The position numbers and the translations under genes were made by a program. Below are positions 15,385-21,822 of a DNA stretch of 27,649 bases, piece after piece; within the stretch, counting starts at the first letter, position 1, and every line of letters starts with the position of its first letter. The notes below the pieces were generated by a model. The model ran no database searches and was not told where the DNA came from. It was given only the letters and a program-made list of their open reading frames with translations. Source of the DNA: JOPF136 sp035517515 (GTDB lineage: Bacteria > Acidobacteriota > Terriglobia > Acidiferrales > UBA7541); assembly GCA_035517515.1 (NCBI GenBank), contig DATIYQ010000201.1:1-27649 (forward strand), in the 5' to 3' direction.

Positions 15385-16110
15385 GTGTCCGCCGCGCGTC
15401 CATTGCCGCAGCGCAAGTCCGACCAGAAGCTCCAGCTCATCCTGGAGCGCGCAGCGGGCGTGTTTGCCCGCAAAGGTTTTGAAGGCGCTTCGATGCGCGA
15501 CCTCAGCCGCTCGACGGGCATTTCCCTTTCCGGCCTCTATCACTACGTCTCCAGCAAGCAGCAGTTGCTGCACCGCATCCAGATGGATGCCTTTTCGCAG
15601 ATCCTGGAGCAGCTGGAATCGCGCCTGGCGGGAGTGACCGATCCGGAAGAACGCATCCGCATCCTGATCCGCAATCATCTGGATTATTTCCTCACTCATC
15701 CGCTGGAAATGAAGGTATTCACGCACGAGGCGGATGCGCTGGTGGCGCCCTACCGGGGCGAGGTGGCCGGGATCAAGCGGCGCTATTACGAGTTGGCGTT
15801 GAAGCTGTTCCGGGATTTGCAGCGCGCGGGCCGCGCGCGGGCCCTGGCGCCCCGCGTCGCCGTGCTGGCGCTGTTCGGCATGATGAATTGGATTTACACT
15901 TGGCACCACCCGGACTCGGATCCCCAGGCGCGGGAGCTGGCGGAAGTTATCACCGCGCTCTTCCTGCGCGGGGCGCTGACTGCCCCTGGCCGGAGCGGAG
16001 CTTTGGCGCCGGAACCCGCGCACAAGAACGGCCGGAGCAGCGGCCGGGATCACGCACGCCTGGCGCGCGACATCACCCACGAAAGGAAACACGTACATGG
16101 CCACGCTTGA
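15385..16110 (+). CDS. TetR/AcrR-family transcriptional regulator
   Basis: A 241-aa one-component regulator. The N-terminal DNA-binding domain is clear: 'ILERAAGVFARKGFEGASMR' followed by 'DLSRSTGISLSGLYHYVSSK', about residues 19-60, is the canonical TetR helix-turn-helix with its GLYHYV recognition helix. The rest is the helical ligand-binding domain. The position, divergent from nuo and 14 bases overlapping the next crotonase gene, indicates a local repressor of the catabolic operon that probably senses an acyl-CoA or related intermediate. The start is uncertain: GTG 15385 keeps the whole DNA-binding domain but has no clear ribosome site; GTG 15316 would add 23 residues unlike the family. 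Confidence 0.85.
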   Translation: MSAARPLPQRKSDQKLQLILERAAGVFARKGFEGASMRDLSRSTGISLSGLYHYVSSKQQLLHRIQMDAFSQILEQLESRLAGVTDPEERIRILIRNHLDYFLTHPLEMKVFTHEADALVAPYRGEVAGIKRRYYELALKLFRDLQRAGRARALAPRVAVLALFGMMNWIYTWHHPDSDPQARELAEVITALFLRGALTAPGRSGALAPEPAHKNGRSSGRDHARLARDITHERKHVHGHA

Positions 16111-16906
16111 GGCAGTGGAGCAGAAACAACTGGTCACTTACCGGGTGGAGGGCGGCGTCGCCATCCTGGAAATGACCGACCCTCCGGCCAATACCTACAC
16201 CCACGAAATGATGCGCCAGCTCGATGAAGCCATCCTGCGCGCGCGCATGGACGAATCCGTCTACGTGCTGGTGCTGCGCGGCGCCGGCGAGAAATTCTTC
16301 TCCGCGGGCGCGAATATCGCCATGCTCCAGAAGGCCGACCCGCAATTTAAATATTATTTCTGTCTCCACGCCAACGAGACGCTCTCCCGCTTGGAACAGA
16401 CCCCCAAGCTGGTGATTGCCGCGCTCAACGGACACACCGTGGGCGGCGGGCTGGAAATCGCCCTGGCCTGCGACATCCGCCTGGCGAAAAAAGAAGGCGG
16501 CAAGATCGGCCTGCCGGAAGTGAACCTGGGCGTGCTCCCGGGCACCGGGGGCACGCAGCGCCTGCTGCGCGTGGTGGGCCGCGCACGTTCTCTCGAGTGG
16601 ATGGTCACCGGGCGCACCTTCGGATTTGAAGAAGCCCTGGAGCACGGCCTGATCCACGACATCTACGAGCGCGAGACCTTTTGGGACGACGTGATGGCTT
16701 ACGCACGGCAGTTCTGCCCGCCGAACAAGGCCGCGCGCGCCGTGGGGCGCATCAAGCGCTCGGTGGTCTCCGGCGCGGAGATTGGATTCCAGGAGGCCCT
16801 GGCGCTCGAACGCGAACTGCAGCAACTCCTCTTCACCAGCGAGGACGCAAAAGAAGGCCTGGCCGCGTATGTGGAGAAGCGCCAGCCGCAGTTCAAGGCG
16901 AAGTGA
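16097..16906 (+). CDS. Enoyl-CoA hydratase/isomerase (crotonase fold)
   Basis: A 269-aa crotonase. Oxyanion-hole segments are 'KFFSAGANIAML' (residues 66-77) and 'NGHTVGGGLEIALACD' (111-126). Both classical hydratase glutamates are present: Glu120 in GGGLE and Glu141 in 'LPEVNLGVLPGTGGTQRL'. It should add water to a 2-enoyl-CoA (or act as an isomerase) in beta-oxidation of the ring-cleavage or side-chain product. ATG 16097 has AAAGGA 9 bases upstream, and it overlaps the TetR stop by 14 bases, implying coupling. A crotonase alone does not fix the substrate. Confidence 0.88.
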   Translation: MATLEAVEQKQLVTYRVEGGVAILEMTDPPANTYTHEMMRQLDEAILRARMDESVYVLVLRGAGEKFFSAGANIAMLQKADPQFKYYFCLHANETLSRLEQTPKLVIAALNGHTVGGGLEIALACDIRLAKKEGGKIGLPEVNLGVLPGTGGTQRLLRVVGRARSLEWMVTGRTFGFEEALEHGLIHDIYERETFWDDVMAYARQFCPPNKAARAVGRIKRSVVSGAEIGFQEALALERELQQLLFTSEDAKEGLAAYVEKRQPQFKAK

Positions 16907-16994
16907 CCGCTGGCGAGCGAAGAACAGAAGCAGAATCTGAGTTGAAGCTGGCCCGGCCGCAGACTGAGACACAGGCAAGACCGAGGGGACGCAA

Positions 16995-17549
16995 ATGCGA
17001 ATCTTACCGGACTTTCTGCGCGAGGGACTGAAGCTGATCATCGTGGGCTTCAATCCCGGCGAGGCCTCCGCCCGGGCGGGCCATTATTACGCCGGGCGCG
17101 GGAACAGCTTTTGGCCGCTGCTCTACGAATCCGGCCTGATCCAGGAGCCGCTGGCCCCCGAAGACGACCGGCGCCTTCTGGACTTCGGCATCGGGCTGAC
17201 CGACCTGGTGAAGCGCCCCTCGCGCGGCATCGAAGAAATCCACCGCGAAGACTTCACCGAGGGCCGCGTGATGCTGGGCCAGAAACTCGAGCAGCACGCC
17301 CCGCGCGTCATCGCCTTCAACGGCAAGCTGGTGTACGAGAAGTTTTCCGGCCGCCCGGTAAAGCTCGGCCTGCAGAAGGAACGTCTCTACGGCGCCCAGG
17401 TGTACATCCTGCCGTCCACCAGCGGGCAAAACACCACGGAGAGCCACGCGGAAAAGCTGCAGCACTTCCGCAGCCTGGTGGCCCTGGTGAACGGCCATTC
17501 CGCGCCGGCGGCACGCGGCGCGGTGCGTGCCAAAGGGGCGCGCGCGTGA
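16995..17549 (+). CDS. mug: Mismatch-specific uracil/thymine DNA glycosylase (Mug/TDG family)
   Basis: A 184-aa base-excision-repair enzyme. Motif I is 'GFNPGEASARAGHYYAGRGN' with the catalytic-site Asn20 of the GINPG-type motif, followed by FWPLL. The middle 'LLDFGIGLTDLVKRPSRG' matches the LLDY-G-T-LV-RPT stretch of E. coli Mug. The C-terminal 'ILPSTSGQNT' corresponds to the NPSG-type intercalation loop, altered in detail. Mug removes U from G:U mismatches and, very efficiently, 3,N4-ethenocytosine. The start ATG has GAGGGG 7 bases upstream. The stop overlaps the next start by 4 bases (GTGA), tying it translationally to the PaaG-like gene, an odd place for a repair enzyme. Confidence 0.88.
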   Translation: MRILPDFLREGLKLIIVGFNPGEASARAGHYYAGRGNSFWPLLYESGLIQEPLAPEDDRRLLDFGIGLTDLVKRPSRGIEEIHREDFTEGRVMLGQKLEQHAPRVIAFNGKLVYEKFSGRPVKLGLQKERLYGAQVYILPSTSGQNTTESHAEKLQHFRSLVALVNGHSAPAARGAVRAKGARA

Positions 17550-18355
17550 CCCAGCCGGCCGTTTCCGCGGCGCCCGTTCTGCTCGAGTCTCTCCACGCGG
17601 GCGTGCTCACGCTGCAAATGAACCGCCCGGAGCGGCTGAACGCGCTGAACATCGAGCTGGGCCAGGCCCTGGTGGCTGGCATGGAACGCGCCGCGGCAGA
17701 CCCGGCCGTGCGCGCCGTGGTGCTGACCGGCGCGGGCCGCGCCTTCTGCGCCGGGGGCGACCTGGGACTGCTGCGCGAGATGCGCGAGTCCGGCCGTAGC
17801 GGCGAGCTGGAGCCGCTGCTGCGCGCCGGAGTGCGTTACATCCTGGCGGCGCGCACCATGGAGAAACCGGTGATCGCCGCGGTCAATGGCCCCGCGGCCG
17901 GCGGCGGCATGAACGTTGCGCTGGGCTGCGATTTCCGGATTGCCGGCGACCGCGCGAGCTTCGGCCAGTCGTTCACCAAAATCGGATTGTTTCCGGATTT
18001 CGGCGGCACCTACCTGCTTCCCCGGCTGGTGGGGCAGGCGCACGCCGCGGAGCTTTTCTATCACGGCGAGATGATTTCCGCGGAAGAGGCGCTGCGCATC
18101 GGCGTGGTCAACCGCGTGGTGCCGCACGACCGGCTGATGCCGGAAGTGGAGGTGCTGGCCGCGCGCGTGGCCGCCGGCCCGCCGCTGGCCATTCAGGCGG
18201 TCAAGAAAGTGGTTTTCGCGGCGGACCGCGCGGCGCTGGAGCGCGCCCTGGAATTCGAGGTCGAACAGCAGATGCGCTGCTATTTCTCGGAGGACGCCAG
18301 CGAGGGAATCCGCGCGTTTCTGGAGAAACGCGCCCCGCAGTTTCGCGGCAAATAG
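17546..18355 (+). CDS. PaaG-like enoyl-CoA isomerase (epoxide/oxepin-CoA type)
   Basis: A 269-aa crotonase-fold protein that lacks both hydratase glutamates. The first position reads 'AAGGGMNVALGCD' (Asn123 instead of Glu) and the second reads 'SFTKIGLFPDFGGTYLLPRL', with Phe in place of Glu but Asp151 in the PDFGGT motif. This pattern, especially K-GL-PD-GGT-LLPR, is that of PaaG, which isomerises 1,2-epoxyphenylacetyl-CoA to oxepin-CoA using that Asp. The C-terminus 'GIRAFLEKRAPQFRGK' also fits. The frame is open upstream to 17111, but GTG 17546, with AAAGGGG 7 bases upstream and overlapping mug, is the start. It lies 32 bases before the BoxB-like gene, suggesting it processes that enzyme's epoxide. 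Confidence 0.82.
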   Translation: MTQPAVSAAPVLLESLHAGVLTLQMNRPERLNALNIELGQALVAGMERAAADPAVRAVVLTGAGRAFCAGGDLGLLREMRESGRSGELEPLLRAGVRYILAARTMEKPVIAAVNGPAAGGGMNVALGCDFRIAGDRASFGQSFTKIGLFPDFGGTYLLPRLVGQAHAAELFYHGEMISAEEALRIGVVNRVVPHDRLMPEVEVLAARVAAGPPLAIQAVKKVVFAADRAALERALEFEVEQQMRCYFSEDASEGIRAFLEKRAPQFRGK

Positions 18356-18387
18356 CGCCGGCGCTAGGAAATCACGGAGGAAGTGGC

Positions 18388-19512
18388 ATGCCCGCAACCC
18401 GCATCACCAGCTTTGACGACTGGGTGGACCTGTTCCGCGCCTGGCAGCGCGACATCGACGTGGCCTATCCGGAGATCACCAACTACCAGTTCGAGGCCAA
18501 ATTCGGACCCATGCGCTCGAACGAAATCGAATTTGGCCATTACAAAGGCCAGCCCAAGTGGCGGCGGGTGATTGACGTGCCCGACCAGCGCGTGCGCGAC
18601 GCGCTGATGAACCTGATTGTGTATCAGGGAGACACGGAGTTCGCCTCCGTCGAACAGCAGCGCCGCCTCTTCCAGTCCGCGCCCTCCGAGCACGACCGGC
18701 AGTCACTCTGCCGGGTGGTGACCGAAGAGATGCGCCACGGCTGGCAGATGTGCCATCTGCTGGTGCACCACTTCGGGCACGGCGGGCGCATCGAGGCGCA
18801 GAAGATGCTGGAGCGTCGCGCCTTTGAGAGCAAACGGCTGCTCGGCGCGTTCAATCAGGACGTCCATAACTGGCTGGACTTCTTCACTTACACGGATTTC
18901 GTGGACCGTGACGGCAAATTCCAGCTCACCATGCTCAGCTACTCGAGCTTCGAGCCACTGGCGCAGTCCATGACGCCGATGCTGCGCGAGGAGTCCTTCC
19001 ACCTGGGCACCGGCCAGGACGGATTGAAGCGCGTGGTGCGCGCCGGCGTCGTTCCGCTCGCCGTGGTCCAGAAGTACATCAACAAATGGATTCCGGTGAG
19101 CTTCGACCTGTTTGGCGTGGACCACTCCAGCTCCGCGCACTGGTTCTACGTGTGGGGGTTGAAGGGCCGCTACGACGAACCGCGCAATCCCGCGCCCGCG
19201 GACCTGGGCCATATCAACGAGCACAGCCGGTCGCTCTACCGCCTGGAGTGCTGCCAACTGGTGGACCAGATCAACAAACACGTGCCTGCAGGCCAGCCCA
19301 AGCTCTACGTTCCGGACCTGAAGTTCAACCGCCGGATCGGCGAGTTTGCCGGCCAGCCCTGGTGCGTCCATGGCACGGAGATGGACGAGCGGGCCCACGA
19401 CCAGCATTTGCGGGAAGTGCTGCCCGGCGAAGACGATTTAAAGCTGCTGGCGGATATTGAAGCCAACGAGCCACAGTGGATCGCGCCGAAGATGGCCCAG
19501 GCCGACGCCTGA
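18388..19512 (+). CDS. BoxB-like diiron aryl-CoA epoxidase
   Basis: A 374-aa ferritin-fold diiron oxygenase subunit related to BoxB (benzoyl-CoA 2,3-epoxidase) and, more distantly, PaaA. All six expected iron ligands are visible with BoxB spacing: Glu84 (QGDTEFAS), Glu114 and His117 (EEMRH), Asp173 (FVDRDGKFQL), and Glu202 and His205 (REESFH). It is about 100 residues shorter than Azoarcus BoxB (~473), mostly at the two ends, so it is probably a distinct subgroup. A strong GGAGG lies 7 bases before the ATG. No BoxA-type reductase and no BoxC-type ring hydrolase are in the window; electrons must come from elsewhere. The substrate is probably a CoA-activated aromatic acid, but this is inferred. 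Confidence 0.82.
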   Translation: MPATRITSFDDWVDLFRAWQRDIDVAYPEITNYQFEAKFGPMRSNEIEFGHYKGQPKWRRVIDVPDQRVRDALMNLIVYQGDTEFASVEQQRRLFQSAPSEHDRQSLCRVVTEEMRHGWQMCHLLVHHFGHGGRIEAQKMLERRAFESKRLLGAFNQDVHNWLDFFTYTDFVDRDGKFQLTMLSYSSFEPLAQSMTPMLREESFHLGTGQDGLKRVVRAGVVPLAVVQKYINKWIPVSFDLFGVDHSSSAHWFYVWGLKGRYDEPRNPAPADLGHINEHSRSLYRLECCQLVDQINKHVPAGQPKLYVPDLKFNRRIGEFAGQPWCVHGTEMDERAHDQHLREVLPGEDDLKLLADIEANEPQWIAPKMAQADA

Positions 19513-19518
19513 TCCGGG

Positions 19519-19539
19519 GCACAGGGGAAAAGCCTGTGC
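19519..19539. repeat. Hairpin downstream of the BoxB-like gene
   Basis: A perfect 7-bp stem, GCACAGG (19519-19525) with CCTGTGC (19533-19539), encloses a 7-base loop, 7 bases after the BoxB-like stop. It has no T-run, so it is not a classical terminator. Its style resembles the other dispersed hairpins but it lacks the GTAG head. Confidence 0.5.
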
Positions 19540-19575
19540 TGGCCGTTTCCGCGCGCAGCGCCGCCCCTCAACCCG

Positions 19576-19584
19576 TGCTAGATT
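19576..19584 (+). promoter_or_regulatory. Extended -10 element before the dienoyl-CoA-hydratase-like gene
   Basis: TGCTAGATT at 19576-19584 fits an extended -10 element (TGnTAnnAT-like). Transcription would start about 3 bases before the ATG, a nearly leaderless message, which agrees with the absence of a ribosome site. No good -35 was found at the usual distance. Confidence 0.3.
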
Positions 19585-19593
19585 AAATTTCTC

Positions 19594-20358
19594 ATGCCCG
19601 CCGCCTCCAACCTGCGCATCGAAGCGCGCGACCGCGTGGCGCGTGTCACCTTCGACCGCCCGCCGCTCAACATTTTGGACATCGCCATGGTGGCCGACAT
19701 CGGCGAGGCTTTGGTGCGGCTCCCCGCGGAAAACGAATTCATCGTGTTTCAGGGCGCGAACGGCTGTTTTTCCGGCGGAGGCGAGATCGCCGACCATACC
19801 CCGGAGCGCGTGGGGCGCCTGCTCGGTGCGTTCCATCGCGTGTTCCACGAAATGGGGGCGGGACACGCCGTGACCATCGCCGCGGTGGAAGGCACATGCC
19901 TGGGCGGCGGCTGCGAATTGGCCCTGTGCTGCGATTTTATCCTCGCGGCGGAAACGGCCACTTTCGGCTTTCCCGAAGTCCGGCTGGGATGCCTGCCTCC
20001 GCTGGCCCTGGTCATGTTGCCCCGGATGATGCCTTCGCATGCCGCCCTGGAACTGATTCTCACCGGTCGCACCATTTCCGCGAACCAGGCGGCGGCACAG
20101 GGCATGGTGACGCGCGTGGTGCCCAGCGGCGGCACCTCCCAGGCCGTGGACGATCTGCTCGGCGAGATGAAGCATCTGAGTCCCGCGGTTCTCCGCCTCA
20201 CGCGCCGCGCCAGCCGCAGCGCGGGCTTCAAAGAAGAGGAGCGCGAACTCACCGAAATCGAAAACCTGTATCTGGATGAACTCATCCGCACCAAGGACGC
20301 CGTGGAAGGAGTCCGCGCCTACCTGGAAAAGCGCGCGCCGGTCTGGACCGGGCATTGA
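19594..20358 (+). CDS. Crotonase, cyclohexa-1,5-dienecarbonyl-CoA hydratase-like
   Basis: A 254-aa crotonase with both acid-base glutamates: Glu108 in 'LGGGCELALCCDF' and Glu128 in 'FGFPEVRLGCLPP'. Three features recall the Dch/BamR subgroup that hydrates dienoyl-CoA in anaerobic benzoyl-CoA degradation: 'RPPLNILDIAMV' near the start, 'IADHTPERVGRLLGAFHRVF' after the first oxyanion loop, and the PEV-LGC-PP motif instead of the PGAGGTQR of classical hydratases. The subgroup call rests on remembered motifs, so the substrate is tentative; a hydratase acting on a ring-derived dienoyl-CoA fits the neighbouring BoxB-like and PaaG-like genes. No ribosome site precedes the ATG. Confidence 0.72.
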   Translation: MPAASNLRIEARDRVARVTFDRPPLNILDIAMVADIGEALVRLPAENEFIVFQGANGCFSGGGEIADHTPERVGRLLGAFHRVFHEMGAGHAVTIAAVEGTCLGGGCELALCCDFILAAETATFGFPEVRLGCLPPLALVMLPRMMPSHAALELILTGRTISANQAAAQGMVTRVVPSGGTSQAVDDLLGEMKHLSPAVLRLTRRASRSAGFKEEERELTEIENLYLDELIRTKDAVEGVRAYLEKRAPVWTGH

Positions 20359-20413
20359 CCCGGCCGGCGCGGATTTCAAATCCCCCGACATACGCACCAC
20401 TAGGAGGCTGCCG

Positions 20414-20779
20414 GTGAGCACCATGCGATTTCTGCACAAACCCACCTGAACGTCCTGCCGCAAAGCAAGAGGTCTCTTGCTCCAGCACGGCGCCCAGCTC
20501 GAAACGCGCGATCTTTCCGCCCAGCCGCTCTCGGTGCAAGAGCTGGACGCGCTGATCGGCAAGCGGGACTACCTCCTCTTCCTGAACACGCGCAATGAAC
20601 TCTACCGGGAGCGGAAGATGGCGGAGCATCCGCCTGCACGGAAAGAAGCCCTGGAGCTGATGGCCCGCAACCCCAATCTGATTCGCCGTCCCGTGGTACT
20701 CTCCCGCGGCACGCTGGTTCTCGGCTACGATGAACCCGCATTGCGCTCGCTGGCCCGCGGCGCGAAGAAGAAGCCGTAG
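20414..20779 (+). CDS. Selenocysteine-containing ArsC/Spx-family protein (in-frame TGA = Sec12)
   Basis: A thioredoxin-fold protein of 121 residues of the ArsC/Spx/YffB family, read through TGA 20447-20449. From GTG 20414 it begins MSTMRFLHKPT-U-TSCRKAR, where the TGA falls exactly on the catalytic Cys of the family motif (Spx: SPSCTSCRKA), giving U12-T-S-C15. Downstream, 'QPLSVQELDAL', 'ARNPNLIRRPVVL' and 'LVLGYDE' match the family to its end, and the frame stays open until TAG 20777. The GTG has AGGAGG (20402-20407) 6 bases upstream, whereas no ribosome site suits a start after the TGA (TTG 20477), so the upstream codons are real. A SECIS-like hairpin follows. The alternative is a pseudogene or a sequencing error turning Cys TGC/TGT into TGA. 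The likely role is a redox or thiol reductase; arsenate reduction is unproven. Confidence 0.8.
20450..20481 (+). promoter_or_regulatory. Bacterial SECIS-like element
   Basis: A perfect 18-base palindrome at 20464-20481 forms a hairpin. With a 6-bp stem (AGCAAG/CTTGCT) the apical loop is AGGTCT (20470-20475), the loop I recall for the E. coli fdhF SECIS, where loop G and U contact SelB. Twenty bases separate the TGA from the loop, inside the usual bacterial range. The hairpin lies within the coding sequence and encodes part of the first helix (KARGLLL). Confidence 0.75.
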
Positions 20780-20839
20780 AGCCACAGCCGGCTCGCGGGC
20801 GCAGCGGCGGCTTCCGCGCGGCCGGCGCAGGCTTTTGCC

Positions 20840-21688
20840 ATGAATCCGGTCATCGACATCCACGTCCACATCCAGCCGCACGCCCTGTTTCGCGCGGAGG
20901 CGCTGGCCCTGGTGCGTCACGGCCATCCGCACTGGGATCAGGTGGAGGAATTCTGCCAAAGCCCTTCGGCCTTTCTGGCCCATCTCGATTCCGTGGGCGT
21001 GGAGCGCGCCGGCCTGATCAATTACGTCAGCCCGGAAGTGACCGGCATCGGCGTGGAGGTGAACGATTGGGTGGCGCGTTACGCGTCCGCGGATCCCGCG
21101 CGGCTCATCGCCTTTGGCTCCGTACACCCACGGCACGTGGCGGACGCCGCCGCGGAAACCGACCGCCTGGCCAAGATCGGCATCCGCGCGCTGAAGATTC
21201 ATCCATCGCACCAGTGGTTCGCCCCCAACGCCTACCGCGGCGAGCTGCCGGCGCTGGGCGCGGTCTATCAACGCGCCGCCGCGCACGGCATCCCGGTGAT
21301 GATTCACACCGGCACTTCGATCTTTCCCGGCGCGCGCAACGGGTATGCCCAACCCATGCTCGCGGACGATTTGGGCGTGGACTACCCCGGTTTGACCGTG
21401 ATTCTGGCCCATGGCGGCCGGCCGCTGTGGATGAACGAGGCATTCTTCCTGGTGCGCCGCCACCCCAATTTCCATATGGACATCTCCAGCATCCCGCCGC
21501 GCCGCCTGCTGGAATACTTCCCGCGGCTCGAGGAGATTGCGGAGAAGGTGCTGTACGGCTCAGACTGGCCCGGCTTTGGCGTGAACGATCTGCGCGCGGC
21601 CGTGGATTCCTTTGCGGCCCTGCCCATTTCGCCCGAGGCGCGGCGCAAGATTCTGTACGACAATGCTGCCCGCCTGTTTCCCCGGTAG
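20840..21688 (+). CDS. Amidohydrolase-2 family metal-dependent hydrolase/decarboxylase
   Basis: A 282-aa TIM-barrel protein of the ACMSD-like amidohydrolase-2 family. Metal-site residues are in place: HxH at His8 and His10 (DIHVH), His156 (MIHTGT), His191 (ILAHGG) and Asp242 (YGSDWPG); 'RALKIHPSHQ' carries His121. Members decarboxylate or hydrolyse small carboxylated and aromatic compounds (ACMSD, gamma-resorcylate decarboxylase), so a step in aromatic breakdown is plausible from context, but the reaction cannot be assigned. The ATG at 20840 has only a weak AGG upstream. The stop codon TAG is the first part of the large inverted repeat that follows. Confidence 0.85.
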   Translation: MNPVIDIHVHIQPHALFRAEALALVRHGHPHWDQVEEFCQSPSAFLAHLDSVGVERAGLINYVSPEVTGIGVEVNDWVARYASADPARLIAFGSVHPRHVADAAAETDRLAKIGIRALKIHPSHQWFAPNAYRGELPALGAVYQRAAAHGIPVMIHTGTSIFPGARNGYAQPMLADDLGVDYPGLTVILAHGGRPLWMNEAFFLVRRHPNFHMDISSIPPRRLLEYFPRLEEIAEKVLYGSDWPGFGVNDLRAAVDSFAALPISPEARRKILYDNAARLFPR

Positions 21689-21795
21689 CCACGGTCAGTG
21701 TTGTTCTGACCGTGGGCTCGTTCCGGAATGCTTTGCCCGCGATTCACTGCGGCACGCAAAAAGCCCACGGTCAGAACAACACTGACCGTGGCTAC
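21685..21795. repeat. Nested 34-bp inverted repeat (BIME-like pair of GTAG hairpins)
   Basis: Two exact inverted copies of 34 bases (21685-21718 and 21762-21795) are separated by 43 bases. Each arm is itself a hairpin: the left starts GTAG and has a 10-bp stem, 21689-21698 with 21706-21715, and a 7-base loop. The right arm ends CTAC, that is, GTAG on the other strand. The amidohydrolase stop codon lies in the left GTAG. This is the layout of paired REP elements. It may also act as a bidirectional mRNA-stabilising or terminating structure. Confidence 0.8.
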
Positions 21796-21822
21796 CCGTT
21801 CCTGTGGAATCGAGAGGTGGGA

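Noticed and set aside
18356..18387. Terminator between the PaaG-like and BoxB-like genes
   Set aside because: No stem with a T-run is present, and the short gap with a strong ribosome site indicates continued transcription.
20464..20481. The palindrome as a transcription terminator
   Set aside because: It lies inside a continuous conserved coding sequence, has no T-run and is placed at SECIS distance from an in-frame TGA.
20477..20779. TTG 20477 as the start of a 100-aa protein
   Set aside because: It would remove the first strand and the catalytic motif of the thioredoxin fold and has no ribosome site, while the upstream GTG has AGGAGG and matching homology.
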